DNA of 64,000 nucleotides, from NCBI RefSeq assembly GCF_022701295.1, contig NZ_CP033204.1:1426001-1490000 (forward strand). Reading direction: 5' to 3'. This document shows, in pieces, positions 52,718 to 60,825 of this stretch. Both the position numbers and the translations under genes were made by a program. How positions within the stretch are numbered: position 1 is the stretch's first letter; each line of letters opens with the position of its first letter. Under the pieces are notes generated by a model. The model searched no databases. It was not told the DNA's origin and saw only the letters and a list, made by a program, of their open reading frames with translations. The stretch is from Sphingopyxis sp. YF1 (GTDB taxonomy: Bacteria; Pseudomonadota; Alphaproteobacteria; Sphingomonadales; Sphingomonadaceae).

Positions 52718-53755
52718 ATGAACGAAATGACCACCATCGCGCGCACGACGACGCTCAAGGATTGGGAAACCGATCAGGAAGTCCGCTGGTGTCCCGGCTG
52801 CGGCGACTATGCGATCCTGAAGGCGGTGCAGCGGACGATGCCGGAGATCGGCACCGCGCCCGAGAATACCGTGTTCATCAGCGGCATCGGCTGCTCGTCG
52901 CGCTTCCCCTATTATATGGAAACCTATGGCTTCCACACGATTCACGGCCGCGCCCCGGCGTTCGCGACGGGGCTGAAGCTCGCCAATCCGGACCTCGACG
53001 TGTGGATCGTCACCGGTGACGGCGACGGGCTGTCGATCGGCGGCAACCACACGATGCACCTGATCCGCCGCAATCTCGATTGCCAGATCATGCTGTTCAA
53101 CAACGAGATATACGGCCTGACCAAGGGGCAATATTCGCCGACCAGTCGCGTCGGCACCAACAGCCCCTCGACCCCCTACGGCTCGGTCGACCGCCCGGCG
53201 CAGCCCGCCGCCTTCGCGCTCGGCGCGGGGGCGCGCTTCGTCGCGCGCGGTTTCGACGTGTCGAAAAAACTGCCCGACGTGCTCAAGGCGGCGCATGCCC
53301 ACAAGGGCGCGGCCTTCATCGAGATTTTCCAGAACTGCATCGTCTACAACAAGGATGTGTTCGAGGATTTCGCCGCGCCCAAGGGCGCCGAGGATCGCCA
53401 GCTCTGGCTGGAAAATGGCGAGCCCATGCTGTTCGCCAAGGGCACCAAGGGCATCGCGCTCGACAAGGACGAACTGCATTTGAAGGTCGTCGACGTGGAG
53501 GGCGGCGACTGGCAGTCGGCGGGCGTGATCGTCCATGACGTCACCAACCGCAGCGTCGCGCACATGCTCGTCGAAATGCGCTTCGGCGAGTTTCCGATGG
53601 CGCTCGGCGTGCTCTACGACGACCCGCGCCCGACCTTCGAGGCCGATGTGTGGCGCCAGAACAAGGCGGCCGCCGAGGGCAAGACCGCCGACCTCCAGGG
53701 GCTGCTCAAGAAGGGGCAGACGTGGACGGTGACCGAGGGCGGTCCCGAACTGTAG
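52718..53755 (+). CDS. korB: 2-oxoacid:acceptor oxidoreductase beta subunit (KorB)
   Basis: 345 residues. RWCPGCGDYAILKAVQRTMPEIG opens the subunit with a CxxC that binds the 4Fe-4S cluster, followed by GIGCSSRFPYYMETYGFHTIHGRAPAFATGLKLANPDLDVWIVTGDGDGLSIGGNHTMHLIRRNLD and FNNEIYGLTKGQYSPTS, the thiamin-diphosphate site. With KorA it forms the alpha2beta2-type KGOR. No ferredoxin gene is adjacent. GAGAGG precedes the ATG. Confidence 0.95.
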   Translation: MNEMTTIARTTTLKDWETDQEVRWCPGCGDYAILKAVQRTMPEIGTAPENTVFISGIGCSSRFPYYMETYGFHTIHGRAPAFATGLKLANPDLDVWIVTGDGDGLSIGGNHTMHLIRRNLDCQIMLFNNEIYGLTKGQYSPTSRVGTNSPSTPYGSVDRPAQPAAFALGAGARFVARGFDVSKKLPDVLKAAHAHKGAAFIEIFQNCIVYNKDVFEDFAAPKGAEDRQLWLENGEPMLFAKGTKGIALDKDELHLKVVDVEGGDWQSAGVIVHDVTNRSVAHMLVEMRFGEFPMALGVLYDDPRPTFEADVWRQNKAAAEGKTADLQGLLKKGQTWTVTEGGPEL

Positions 53756-53771
53756 CGTCGCGCGCGAAAAG

Positions 53772-53810
53772 TTTCGCGCAAAGACGCAAAGACGCAAAGA
53801 CACGAAGAAG
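53772..53810. repeat. Left octamer array (CGCAAAGA x3) flanking the GxxExxY gene
   Basis: TTTCGCG is followed by three tandem CGCAAAGA-type units and then CACGAAGAAG. It begins 17 bases after the korB stop and ends 10 bases before the GxxExxY start. Its inverted counterpart is at 54225-54257. Confidence 0.75.
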
Positions 53811-53820
53811 GGGGTGGGGG

Positions 53821-54216
53821 TTGCCGGCCGACATCGAGTCCTTGGCGAATGTCGCGGTCGATTGCGGTTTTCATATCCAACGCGACATCGGGCCGGGGTT
53901 GCTCGAATCGGCTTACGAATTGCTACTGGCTGAAAGCCTTGCCTCGCGAGGATTGTCGGTCGAGCGTCAGGTTTCGGTTCCGCTCAGCGCCAATGGCATT
54001 GTCATCGACAATGCCTTTCGAGCCGATTTGATCATCGAGCGAACGCTGCTCATCGAAATCAAATCGACCGAGCAGCACGCCCCTGTTCATGCGAAGCAGC
54101 TACTCACCTATCTGCGACTGATGCGCTTGCCGCTTGGATTGCTCATGAATTTCGGTACGGCCACCTTCAAGGAAGGCGTTCGCCGCGTCGTGAACAACTA
54201 TGCCCCAGGTACCTGA
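53821..54216 (+). CDS. GxxExxY protein (PD-(D/E)XK nuclease-like)
   Basis: 131 residues, TTG start at 53821 after a GGGGGTGGGGG run. The motif G-L-L-E-S-A-Y (GPGLLESAYELLLAESL) gives the family its name; the catalytic core follows: FRADLIIERTLLIEIKSTEQHAPVHAKQLLTYLRL, with Asp and Glu-x-Lys of the PD-(D/E)XK fold. The IxVDLIIE, IEIKS and QLLTYLR blocks are complete, so the enzyme looks active as a nuclease-fold protein. The biological role is unknown. It is flanked on both sides by inverted octamer repeats and inserted between korB and a hydrolase gene. Confidence 0.85.
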   Translation: MPADIESLANVAVDCGFHIQRDIGPGLLESAYELLLAESLASRGLSVERQVSVPLSANGIVIDNAFRADLIIERTLLIEIKSTEQHAPVHAKQLLTYLRLMRLPLGLLMNFGTATFKEGVRRVVNNYAPGT

Positions 54217-54224
54217 TTTTCCTT

Positions 54225-54257
54225 TCTTCTTTGTGTCTTTGCGTCTTTGCGCGAAAC
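54225..54257. repeat. Right octamer array (inverted, TCTTTGCG)
   Basis: CTTCTTTGTG, two TCTTTGCG-type units, then CGAAAC, the reverse complement of the left array apart from one unit fewer. It begins 8 bases after the GxxExxY stop and runs up to about 40 bases before the next gene's start. Confidence 0.75.
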
Positions 54258-54297
54258 AGTTTCTTCTTCTTCTTTTTATTCTCCAGCGGCAGAAATT

Positions 54298-55254
54298 ATG
54301 GACAATCTGACCCACAGCCTCGTCGGCGGCGTCCTCGGCCAGATGGGGCTCAAGAAGAAGACCGGTCTCGCGGTCCCGACGCTGATCCTTGCGGCAAACC
54401 TGCCCGATATCGACGCGACCTGCGCCATCTACGGTATCGAGTCGCTGTCGATGCGGCGCGGGATCACCCATGGGCCGCTCGCGCTGCTGATCCTGCCGCT
54501 GCTCCTGTGGGCGCTGATGCTCGCCTTCGACCGCTGGCAAGCGCGACGCGGCAAGCGGCCGGCGGATCGCCTGCCGGTGCACAAGGGCTGGCTGCTCGCG
54601 CTTGCCTATATCGGCTGTCTCAGCCATCCGGCGCTCGACTGGCTCAACAATTACGGCATCCGCCTGCTTGAACCGTTCAGTCCCCGCTGGTTCTATGGCG
54701 ACAGCATCTTCATCATCGACCTGTGGATCTGGATCGCGCTCGGCCTGTCGATCTGGCTTTCGCTGCGGCGTGAGCGGGCGCGGGTCGCGGCGTGGACGCG
54801 GCCCGCGTGGGTCGGTTTCACCGCCGTGTGCGGCTATATCCTGTTCAACGGCGCGATCACCGGGACTGCCGAACGCGAGATCGCCGCGGTGCTGCGCGGA
54901 GCGGGGCATGCCGACGCGCTCGTCGTCGCCAGCCCGCCACCGCTGACCTTCTGGAAACGCGACGCCTTCTGGCGCACCGCCGACCGGTACGGCAGCGCGA
55001 GCTTCGATCTCGGCGCGGGGGGCGACGTCGATATCAGCGGGCATCCGACAGGAATGGACGACCCGCGGCTCGCCACCTGGGTCAAGGCCGACCCGGCGGC
55101 GCGCGCCTTTCTCTTCTGGGCGCGGATGCCGGTCGCCGAGGCCGATGGCGACGCGATCCGCCTGCGCGACCAGCGTTTCATGCACCCGCTCGCGCGCGAC
55201 CGCTTCATGGTGCGCGTCACCGCTCCCGACACCGCGACCCATCCGCCCGAATGA
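54298..55254 (+). CDS. Membrane-bound metal-dependent hydrolase (YbcI/DUF457-like)
   Basis: 318 residues. MDNLTHSLVGGVLGQMGLKKKTGLAVPTLILAANLPDIDATCAIYGIESLSMRRGITHGPLALLILPLLLWALMLAF has the family's acidic/His motif (NLTHS, PDIDA, RGITHG) and several membrane helices. The C-terminal ~100 residues are extra-membrane. Family function is not established; the metal motif suggests hydrolysis of a lipid substrate. It starts 40 bases after the right octamer array with no clear ribosome-binding site, and its stop overlaps the photolyase start (ATGA). Confidence 0.85.
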   Translation: MDNLTHSLVGGVLGQMGLKKKTGLAVPTLILAANLPDIDATCAIYGIESLSMRRGITHGPLALLILPLLLWALMLAFDRWQARRGKRPADRLPVHKGWLLALAYIGCLSHPALDWLNNYGIRLLEPFSPRWFYGDSIFIIDLWIWIALGLSIWLSLRRERARVAAWTRPAWVGFTAVCGYILFNGAITGTAEREIAAVLRGAGHADALVVASPPPLTFWKRDAFWRTADRYGSASFDLGAGGDVDISGHPTGMDDPRLATWVKADPAARAFLFWARMPVAEADGDAIRLRDQRFMHPLARDRFMVRVTAPDTATHPPE

Positions 55255-56627
55255 GCGCCCCCGTCATCGTCTGGCTGCGCCGCGACCTGCGGCTTTCGGA
55301 TCAGGCGGCGTTTGCGGCCGCGGCGGCGGCGGGACCGGTGATTCCGGTCTATGTCCTCGACGACGACACGCCACAGCATCGTGCGATGGGCGCCGCCTCG
55401 CGCTGGTGGCTGCATCACAGCCTCGCGGCGCTCGATGCCGACCTGCGTGCGGCGGGATCGCGCCTCATCCTGCGCCGCGGCCGGTGCGACGCGCAACTCG
55501 CGCGGATTGCGGAGGAATGCGGCGCCGGGCAGGTGCATTGCCTGCGCCATTACGAACCCTGGTGGCGGAACGCCGAGCGTGCGGTCGCGAAACGGCTCGA
55601 CCTCCTGCGTCACGACGGCAATTACCTCGCCCCGCCCGGATCGGTCACGACGGGCAGCGGCCTGCCGTACAAGATTTTCACGCCCTTCTGGCGTGCGCTG
55701 CACGAGCGCATGCCGCCGCTGCCCGCGTGTGGTGATCTGCCTGCAATGGCTGCGCCGGACGCGTGGCCGGCGTCGGATGCGCTCGCCGACTGGGACCTGC
55801 TGCCGGTGAAGCCCGACTGGGCCGGCGGCCTCGCTGCCGAATGGGCGCCGGGCGAGGCGGGCGCGCGCGGGCGCCTCGCCGATTTCGCGCACGTCGCCGC
55901 CGATTATGGCGACCGCCGGAACCTCCCGTCGGAGGAGGGATGCTCGCGGCTTTCGGCGCATCTCCATTTCGGCGAGATTTCGCCCGCGGCGGTCTGGCAC
56001 GGCGTTGCCGATGCCGGGGGCTCGGTCGATGTCTTTCTGTCGGAGGTCGGCTGGCGCGACTATGCCCAGAATGTGATCCTGCAATTCCCCGATTATGGCG
56101 GACGCAACGCGCGCGAGGCGTTCGATGCCTTTCCATGGCGCAATGGCGATGCCGCCGACGCCGATCTTGCGGCCTGGCAGCGGGGCCGCACCGGCTATCC
56201 GGTCGTCGATGCCGGGATGCGCCAGCTCTGGGCCACCGGATGGATGCACAATCGCGTGCGGATGATCGCGGCGAGTTTCCTGATCAAGCATCTGCTGATC
56301 GACTGGCGCCGCGGCGAACAATGGTTCTGGGACACGCTGGTCGACGCCGATTATGCCAATAATGCGGTCAACTGGCAGTGGGTCGCGGGCACGGGGATCG
56401 ATTCGAACATGTTCCCGCGCATCATGGCGCCGCTCGTCCAGTCGGAGAAATTCGACGCGGCCGCCTATGTCCGCACATGGGTGCCGGAACTCGCGCATCT
56501 GGATGATGCCGTCATACACGATCCCGACGCCCACGGCGTGCGCCCGCCCGCCTATCCCGCAAAACGCATCGGCCACCGTGAGGCGCGCGAGCGCGCGCTG
56601 GCGGCCTATGCCGCGATCAGAGGGTGA
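55251..56627 (+). CDS. phrB: Deoxyribodipyrimidine photolyase
   Basis: 458 residues. N-domain APVIVWLRRDLRLSDQAAFAAA (antenna cofactor), C-domain FAD-binding: SRLSAHLHFGEISPAAVW, GRTGYPVVDAGMRQLWATGWMHNRVRMIAASFLIKHLLIDWRRGEQWFWDTLVDADYANNAVNWQWVAGTGIDSNMFPRIMAP. It repairs cyclobutane pyrimidine dimers with light. It follows the membrane hydrolase by ATGA overlap. Its 3' end overlaps the convergent small membrane gene by 11 bases. Confidence 0.96.
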   Translation: MSAPVIVWLRRDLRLSDQAAFAAAAAAGPVIPVYVLDDDTPQHRAMGAASRWWLHHSLAALDADLRAAGSRLILRRGRCDAQLARIAEECGAGQVHCLRHYEPWWRNAERAVAKRLDLLRHDGNYLAPPGSVTTGSGLPYKIFTPFWRALHERMPPLPACGDLPAMAAPDAWPASDALADWDLLPVKPDWAGGLAAEWAPGEAGARGRLADFAHVAADYGDRRNLPSEEGCSRLSAHLHFGEISPAAVWHGVADAGGSVDVFLSEVGWRDYAQNVILQFPDYGGRNAREAFDAFPWRNGDAADADLAAWQRGRTGYPVVDAGMRQLWATGWMHNRVRMIAASFLIKHLLIDWRRGEQWFWDTLVDADYANNAVNWQWVAGTGIDSNMFPRIMAPLVQSEKFDAAAYVRTWVPELAHLDDAVIHDPDAHGVRPPAYPAKRIGHREARERALAAYAAIRG

Positions 56628-57030
56628 AGCGCGGCCGCGCGAGGGGGATGGCGATGGCCGCGGCAACGACCGGCAGCACGACAGCGGCGATCACCATCCA
56701 CGCCGGATGCGGGAACATCATGGTGGTCACGACGCTCAACGCGACCATGATCGCGCCGATGATCCAGGCGTAGAGCGGTTTCCGGCCGATTTTGGCGGCG
56801 ACCACGCTTCCCGCCAGCGCGCCGCAGAACCACGCCGCAACGACCGCGACCTTGGCGCCTGTCGGGATCAGCTCCATCAGCCGGGCCTGGTTGTCGGGAT
56901 CGGTGGGGTCGATGCCGGGCGGCGGCGGAAACAGCATATGGCCGAGCATCTCGAACAGGATGACGATGGCGCCGGCGGCAAAAACGCCCGCTCCAACCGC
57001 GACGACCGCGCGAACGATCGGATTTTTCAT
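56617..57030 (-). CDS. Small four-helix membrane protein
   Basis: 137 residues from 57030 (GGGAGGG before it); the longer frame is trimmed. Four hydrophobic segments (VVAVGAGVFAAGAIVILFEMLGHM; VAVVAAWFCGALAGSVVAA; AWIIGAIMVALSVVTTMMF; MVIAAVVLPVVAAAIAIPL). A GxxxGxxxA-rich second helix follows a short polar loop PPPPGIDPTDPDNQARLMELIPTGAKVA. The layout matches the protein at 59630, so the two look like paralogues flanking cfa and the serine hydrolase. Function unknown. Confidence 0.75.
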   Translation of the reverse strand: MKNPIVRAVVAVGAGVFAAGAIVILFEMLGHMLFPPPPGIDPTDPDNQARLMELIPTGAKVAVVAAWFCGALAGSVVAAKIGRKPLYAWIIGAIMVALSVVTTMMFPHPAWMVIAAVVLPVVAAAIAIPLARPRFTL

Positions 57031-57121
57031 ATGCGACCCTCCCGCGGGCAGGGTAATCATGTCGGCGGGTGACGGCAACGGCATATGGCGGATTGCGCTT
57101 TAACCTTCCTTGCGCGACAAG

Positions 57122-58408
57122 ATGATTATGAACACGCATGTCAGTCGGAAGCGCGGCGGCGAATTGCTTCAGGCGGACCGGGCCTTTCGCTCGGGCGGGT
57201 TCGTTGCGCGCCTGATGGCGCATGCGCCCGCTGCCTTTTTTCACCGGCGGCTCGACCGCATCGACGCGGGGCTCGATTTCGGGACGCTCGAAGGGCATCT
57301 GCCCGACGGCAGCGTCCGTATCCTCGGCGGGCGGGGCAAGGGCCCCGTCGCGGTCGTCCATGTGCACAGCTGGGCCGCGCTCGTCCGTCTCGCGCTGTCG
57401 GGATCGGTCGGCTGGTACCGCGCGTGGGACCGCGGCGAATGGTCGTCGTCCGACCCGGTGCCGCTGTTCGACCTGTTCATGCGCAACGGCGAGACGCTGG
57501 GCAATGCCGGCCGTTCGCGCGGGCCGTGGCGCTGGGCAAACCGCGCGGCGCATTTCCTCAATCGCAACAGCCGCAACGGCGCGAAGCGGAACATCCACGC
57601 CCATTATGATTTGGGCAATGATTTCTATCGCTTGTGGCTCGATGCCGGCATGAATTATTCGAGCGCATTGTTCGCCGATCCGGGGCAGTCGCTCGAAGAA
57701 GCGCAGGCGACGAAACTCGACGCGATCCTCGACCGGCTCGATTTGCGCTCGGGAAGCCGGCTGCTCGAAATCGGATGCGGCTGGGGGGCGCTGGCCGAGC
57801 GCGCGGTCGAGCGTCACGACGTGCTCTATACCGGCATCACTTTGTCCCCGGCGCAGGCCGAGGTGGCCGACGCGCGGCTCGCGGCGGTCGACCTGTCGGG
57901 ACGCGGCGCGATCGAATTGTGCGACTATCGCGACGCGCGGGGCCCTTATGACGCGATCGCCAGCGTCGAGATGGTCGAGGCGGTGGGGCAGGCCTATTGG
58001 CCCGCCTATCTCGACGCGATCGCGCGGCTCCTGCGCCCCGGCGGTCGTGCCGCGATCCAGTATATCTCGATCAACGACGCGCTGTTCGAGCGTTATGCCG
58101 CGAGCAGCGACTTCATCCAGGCCTATGTCTTCCCGGGTGGTTGCCTGATCTCCGAAAGCCGCTTTCGCGCCCTCGCCGAGGCGCGCGGGCTCGCGTGGCG
58201 CGACCAGCGGCGTTTTGGCCGCGATTATGCCGAAACGCTGCGGCTCTGGCGCGAACGCTTCGACGCGGCGGTCGCCGCGGATCAGCTGCCCCCGGGCTTC
58301 GACGAGCGCTTTGTCCGGCTCTGGCGCTACTATCTGCAATATTGCGAGGGTGGTTTTCGCGGCGGCGGCATCGACGTCGCGCAGGTTACGCTCGAAAAAA
58401 CAATCTGA
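57122..58408 (+). CDS. cfa: Cyclopropane-fatty-acyl-phospholipid synthase
   Basis: 428 residues. SAM-dependent: NIHAHYDLGNDFYRLWLDAGMNYSSALFADPGQSLEEAQATKLDAILDRL precedes the motif I LLEIGCGWGALAERAVERHDVLYTGITLSPAQ. Later YWPAYLDAIARLLRPGGRAAIQYISIN and PGGCLISESRF match, and the C-terminal YCEGGFRGGGIDVAQV is typical. It methylenates unsaturated membrane phospholipids. Start at 57122 (ATG ATT ATG) is chosen over an upstream TTG; the ribosome-binding site is weak. Confidence 0.94.
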   Translation: MIMNTHVSRKRGGELLQADRAFRSGGFVARLMAHAPAAFFHRRLDRIDAGLDFGTLEGHLPDGSVRILGGRGKGPVAVVHVHSWAALVRLALSGSVGWYRAWDRGEWSSSDPVPLFDLFMRNGETLGNAGRSRGPWRWANRAAHFLNRNSRNGAKRNIHAHYDLGNDFYRLWLDAGMNYSSALFADPGQSLEEAQATKLDAILDRLDLRSGSRLLEIGCGWGALAERAVERHDVLYTGITLSPAQAEVADARLAAVDLSGRGAIELCDYRDARGPYDAIASVEMVEAVGQAYWPAYLDAIARLLRPGGRAAIQYISINDALFERYAASSDFIQAYVFPGGCLISESRFRALAEARGLAWRDQRRFGRDYAETLRLWRERFDAAVAADQLPPGFDERFVRLWRYYLQYCEGGFRGGGIDVAQVTLEKTI

Positions 58409-58431
58409 AAACAAAGAGGGAGAGGGTGAAG

Positions 58432-59598
58432 ATGCGAAGACTTCTGGCGGCCGCGCTATTGTGCGCCACGGCGGGATGCACGTCCCCCGCGCAACCGACG
58501 AACGACACGCTGCCAAAGGATCTCAATGTGCTCTTCTGGACCCAGGACCAACGCGACGCAGCCTTCCGCACGATGGAAACGGTTCCCAAGGTCGTCGTCA
58601 ACACCGTCGCGGCGGGGGGCACCGTCTATCCCCTGCCGCAGGGCAAGCCGCTCGACGTGGGCAGCGACGTCGACGCCTATATGGCGAAGCAGCGCAATGC
58701 CGGGCTGATCATCCTCCAGGACGGCAAGATCCGGCTCGAGAAATATGCGCTGGGTTACGGCGCGGCGGGGCGCTGGACGAGCTTTTCGGTCGCGAAGAGC
58801 TTTACCTCGACGCTCGTCGGCGCTGCGGTGAAGGACGGCTATATCAAGAGCCTCGACGACAAGGTCACCGCCTATATCCCCGGGCTCAAGGGCTCGGCCT
58901 ATGACGATGTGTCGGTGAAGCAGCTGCTGACGATGACCTCGGGCGTCAAATGGAACGAGGATTATACCGATCCCAAATCCGACGTTGCGCAGTTCAACCT
59001 GCAGAAGCCCGTCGCGGGCGAGGATATCACCGTCAGCTATATGAAGACCTTGCCGCGCGAAGCGCCCGCCGGGTCGAAGTGGGTGTACAAGACGGGCGAG
59101 ACCAATCTGATCGGCGTGCTGGTGTCGAGCGCGACCGGCAAGACGCTGTCAGCCTATCTGTCCGAAAAGGTCTGGAAACCCTTCGGCATGGAGCAGGATG
59201 CGGTGTGGATGCTCGGGCCGACGGGGCACGAGATCAGCGGTTGCTGCATGTCGGCGAGCCTCAAGGATTATGCGCGTTTCGGCCAGTTCATCCTCAATGG
59301 CGGGGTCGCCGGCGGGGTCAAGGTGCTGCCCGACGACTGGCTCGCGTCGGCGACGACCAAGCAGGCGGGCATCGACATTCCCGGCCGCGGCTACGGCTAT
59401 CAATGGTGGACCAACGACGATGGCAGCTTCGCCGCGCAGGGCATTTTCGGGCAGGGCATCTTCATCGATTCCAAGCGCAAGCTGGTGATCGCGTCGAACG
59501 GCAACTGGCCGACCGCGACCGATCCCGAAGGCGTCGGCGCTGCGCGCGAGGCCTTTTACAAGTCGGTGCAGGCGGCGGTCGACAGGGAAACCAGATAG
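58432..59598 (+). CDS. Lipoprotein serine hydrolase (beta-lactamase/6-aminohexanoate-dimer hydrolase family)
   Basis: 388 residues. Lipoprotein signal MRRLLAAALLCATAGCTSP with Cys20 in a lipobox (LCATAGC). Catalytic SxxK in WTSFSVAKSFTSTLVG, the Tyr in KWVYKTGETN, and the C-terminal IFGQGIFIDSKRKLVIAS, like KTG in other members. It belongs with class-C beta-lactamase-type enzymes and NylB-like hydrolases. AGAGGGAGAGGGTGAAG precedes the ATG. Follows cfa by 23 bases and may share its transcript. Substrate unknown; a true beta-lactamase is not shown. Confidence 0.9.
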   Translation: MRRLLAAALLCATAGCTSPAQPTNDTLPKDLNVLFWTQDQRDAAFRTMETVPKVVVNTVAAGGTVYPLPQGKPLDVGSDVDAYMAKQRNAGLIILQDGKIRLEKYALGYGAAGRWTSFSVAKSFTSTLVGAAVKDGYIKSLDDKVTAYIPGLKGSAYDDVSVKQLLTMTSGVKWNEDYTDPKSDVAQFNLQKPVAGEDITVSYMKTLPREAPAGSKWVYKTGETNLIGVLVSSATGKTLSAYLSEKVWKPFGMEQDAVWMLGPTGHEISGCCMSASLKDYARFGQFILNGGVAGGVKVLPDDWLASATTKQAGIDIPGRGYGYQWWTNDDGSFAAQGIFGQGIFIDSKRKLVIASNGNWPTATDPEGVGAAREAFYKSVQAAVDRETR

Positions 59599-59629
59599 CG
59601 TCCCGCCCGGGTAGCGGAGCCGGCGGCGG

Positions 59630-60025
59630 TCAGGCCGTCGCTGGCACCGCGGTTCCCGTCGCGCGCTGGGCGAGCGCCGCGGCGGCGACCGGCACGACGA
59701 GCGCGAGTGCCATGATCCACCAGGCGTCGGCGAGCGTCGCGGCGCGGTAGAAGGCGGCGCCGATCACCGCGCCGGCGACGACCCAGCCCGGGCCGCTGCC
59801 CCCCGATACGCGCATCGCCAGCCAGCCGCCCGCAAAGGTGCCGACGAACCAGCCGACGATCAGCGCGATCGTCGAGCCGATCGGGATCAGCACCTCGCCG
59901 GTCGCGGGGTCATATTCGTCGGGGGTCAGGTTGCTGCCGGCATATTGGAACAGCCAGACGAGCCCGAAGGCCACGACGATGCCGACCACGGCGGCAATCG
60001 CGGATCGCAGGATAGTGGTTTTCAT
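59630..60025 (-). CDS. Small four-helix membrane protein (paralogue)
   Basis: 131 residues. Hydrophobic segments SAIAAVVGIVVAFGLVWLFQYAG; GSTIALIVGWFVGTFAGGWLAMRV; GWVVAGAVIGAAFY; WWIMALALVVPVAAAALA. A polar loop with NLTPDEYDPATGEVLIPIG sits between helices 1 and 2, just as in the protein at 56617. Similar length and plan suggest common origin. Function unknown. It is convergent with the serine hydrolase gene (gap 31 bases). Confidence 0.75.
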   Translation of the reverse strand: MKTTILRSAIAAVVGIVVAFGLVWLFQYAGSNLTPDEYDPATGEVLIPIGSTIALIVGWFVGTFAGGWLAMRVSGGSGPGWVVAGAVIGAAFYRAATLADAWWIMALALVVPVAAAALAQRATGTAVPATA

Positions 60026-60086
60026 TCCGATGCCTTTGCGAAAACGGGATTATGCCTGCAATTGGCACAGTTTTGCAAAGATCGCG

Positions 60087-60821
60087 TTAAGCGTCCGCCA
60101 TCACCTTGGGCAGTTCGTGGAACGCCGTGCTGTCGAACCCGTCGACCATCAGCTGCGCGACGAAAGCGCCGACCGCGGCGGGATCCTTGATGCTCTGCGG
60201 ATCCTCGCCCGGATAGGCGCGCGCGCGCATCGCGGTGCGCGTCGCACCCGGGTTGAGGATCGCGGTGCGCAGCGTCGAAATATTGCGCATTTCGGCGCCA
60301 TAGCTCGTCACCAGCGTCTCGAACGCCGCCTTCGAAGCCGCATAGGCCCCCCAATAGGCGCGCGGCTCGCGCGCGACGCTGCTCGACAGCGCGAGCAGGC
60401 GCCCCTTCGCGGCGCGGCGCAGCAGCGGGTCGAAATTGGCGATCAGCGCCTGCTGCGCGATCAGGTTCAGCGTCAGCAGGCGGTTGAATTCCTTGCCGTC
60501 GATCGCGGCGACCGGGGTCAGCGTGCCGAGCATCGCGGCGTTGAGCACGAGCATGTCGAGATGCTGCCAGCGCTCGGCCATCGCGCTCGCGAGCCGCGCG
60601 ATGCTGTCGCCGTCGGTCAGGTCGAGCGGCGCGATCGTCGCGCTGCCCCCGGCGGCGTGGATGCGATCCTCGAGTTCCTCGAGCCCGCCCGGGGTGCGCG
60701 CGGTGATCACGACATGCGCGCCGCGTGCCGCCAGCGCTTCGGCGATTGCTTCGCCGATGCCGCGGCTCGCCCCGGTGACGAGCGCGACCTGCCCCGCCAG
60801 TTCTTCCGATTTTATGTACAT
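60087..60821 (-). CDS. SDR family oxidoreductase
   Basis: 244 residues. VALVTGASRGIGEAIAEALAARGAHVVITARTPGGLEELEDRI (NADP-binding), NAAMLG, catalytic Ser in LALSSSVAREPRAYWGAYAASKAA (YxxSK form: YAASK) and the C-terminal GATRTAMRARAYPGEDPQSI. The start ATG at 60821 lies just after the purF stop (TGACATC-ATG region, a few bases apart), so it is the second gene of the purF transcript. Substrate unknown. Confidence 0.87.
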   Translation of the reverse strand: MYIKSEELAGQVALVTGASRGIGEAIAEALAARGAHVVITARTPGGLEELEDRIHAAGGSATIAPLDLTDGDSIARLASAMAERWQHLDMLVLNAAMLGTLTPVAAIDGKEFNRLLTLNLIAQQALIANFDPLLRRAAKGRLLALSSSVAREPRAYWGAYAASKAAFETLVTSYGAEMRNISTLRTAILNPGATRTAMRARAYPGEDPQSIKDPAAVGAFVAQLMVDGFDSTAFHELPKVMADA

Positions 60822-60825
60822 GATG

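Noticed and set aside
50786..53803. A 1005-codon frame antisense to korA and korB
   Set aside because: No recognised domain and full overlap with strongly supported genes.
53772..53810. The octamer array as a CRISPR
   Set aside because: Units are 8 bp, directly tandem with no spacers, and occur only three times; no cas genes are present.
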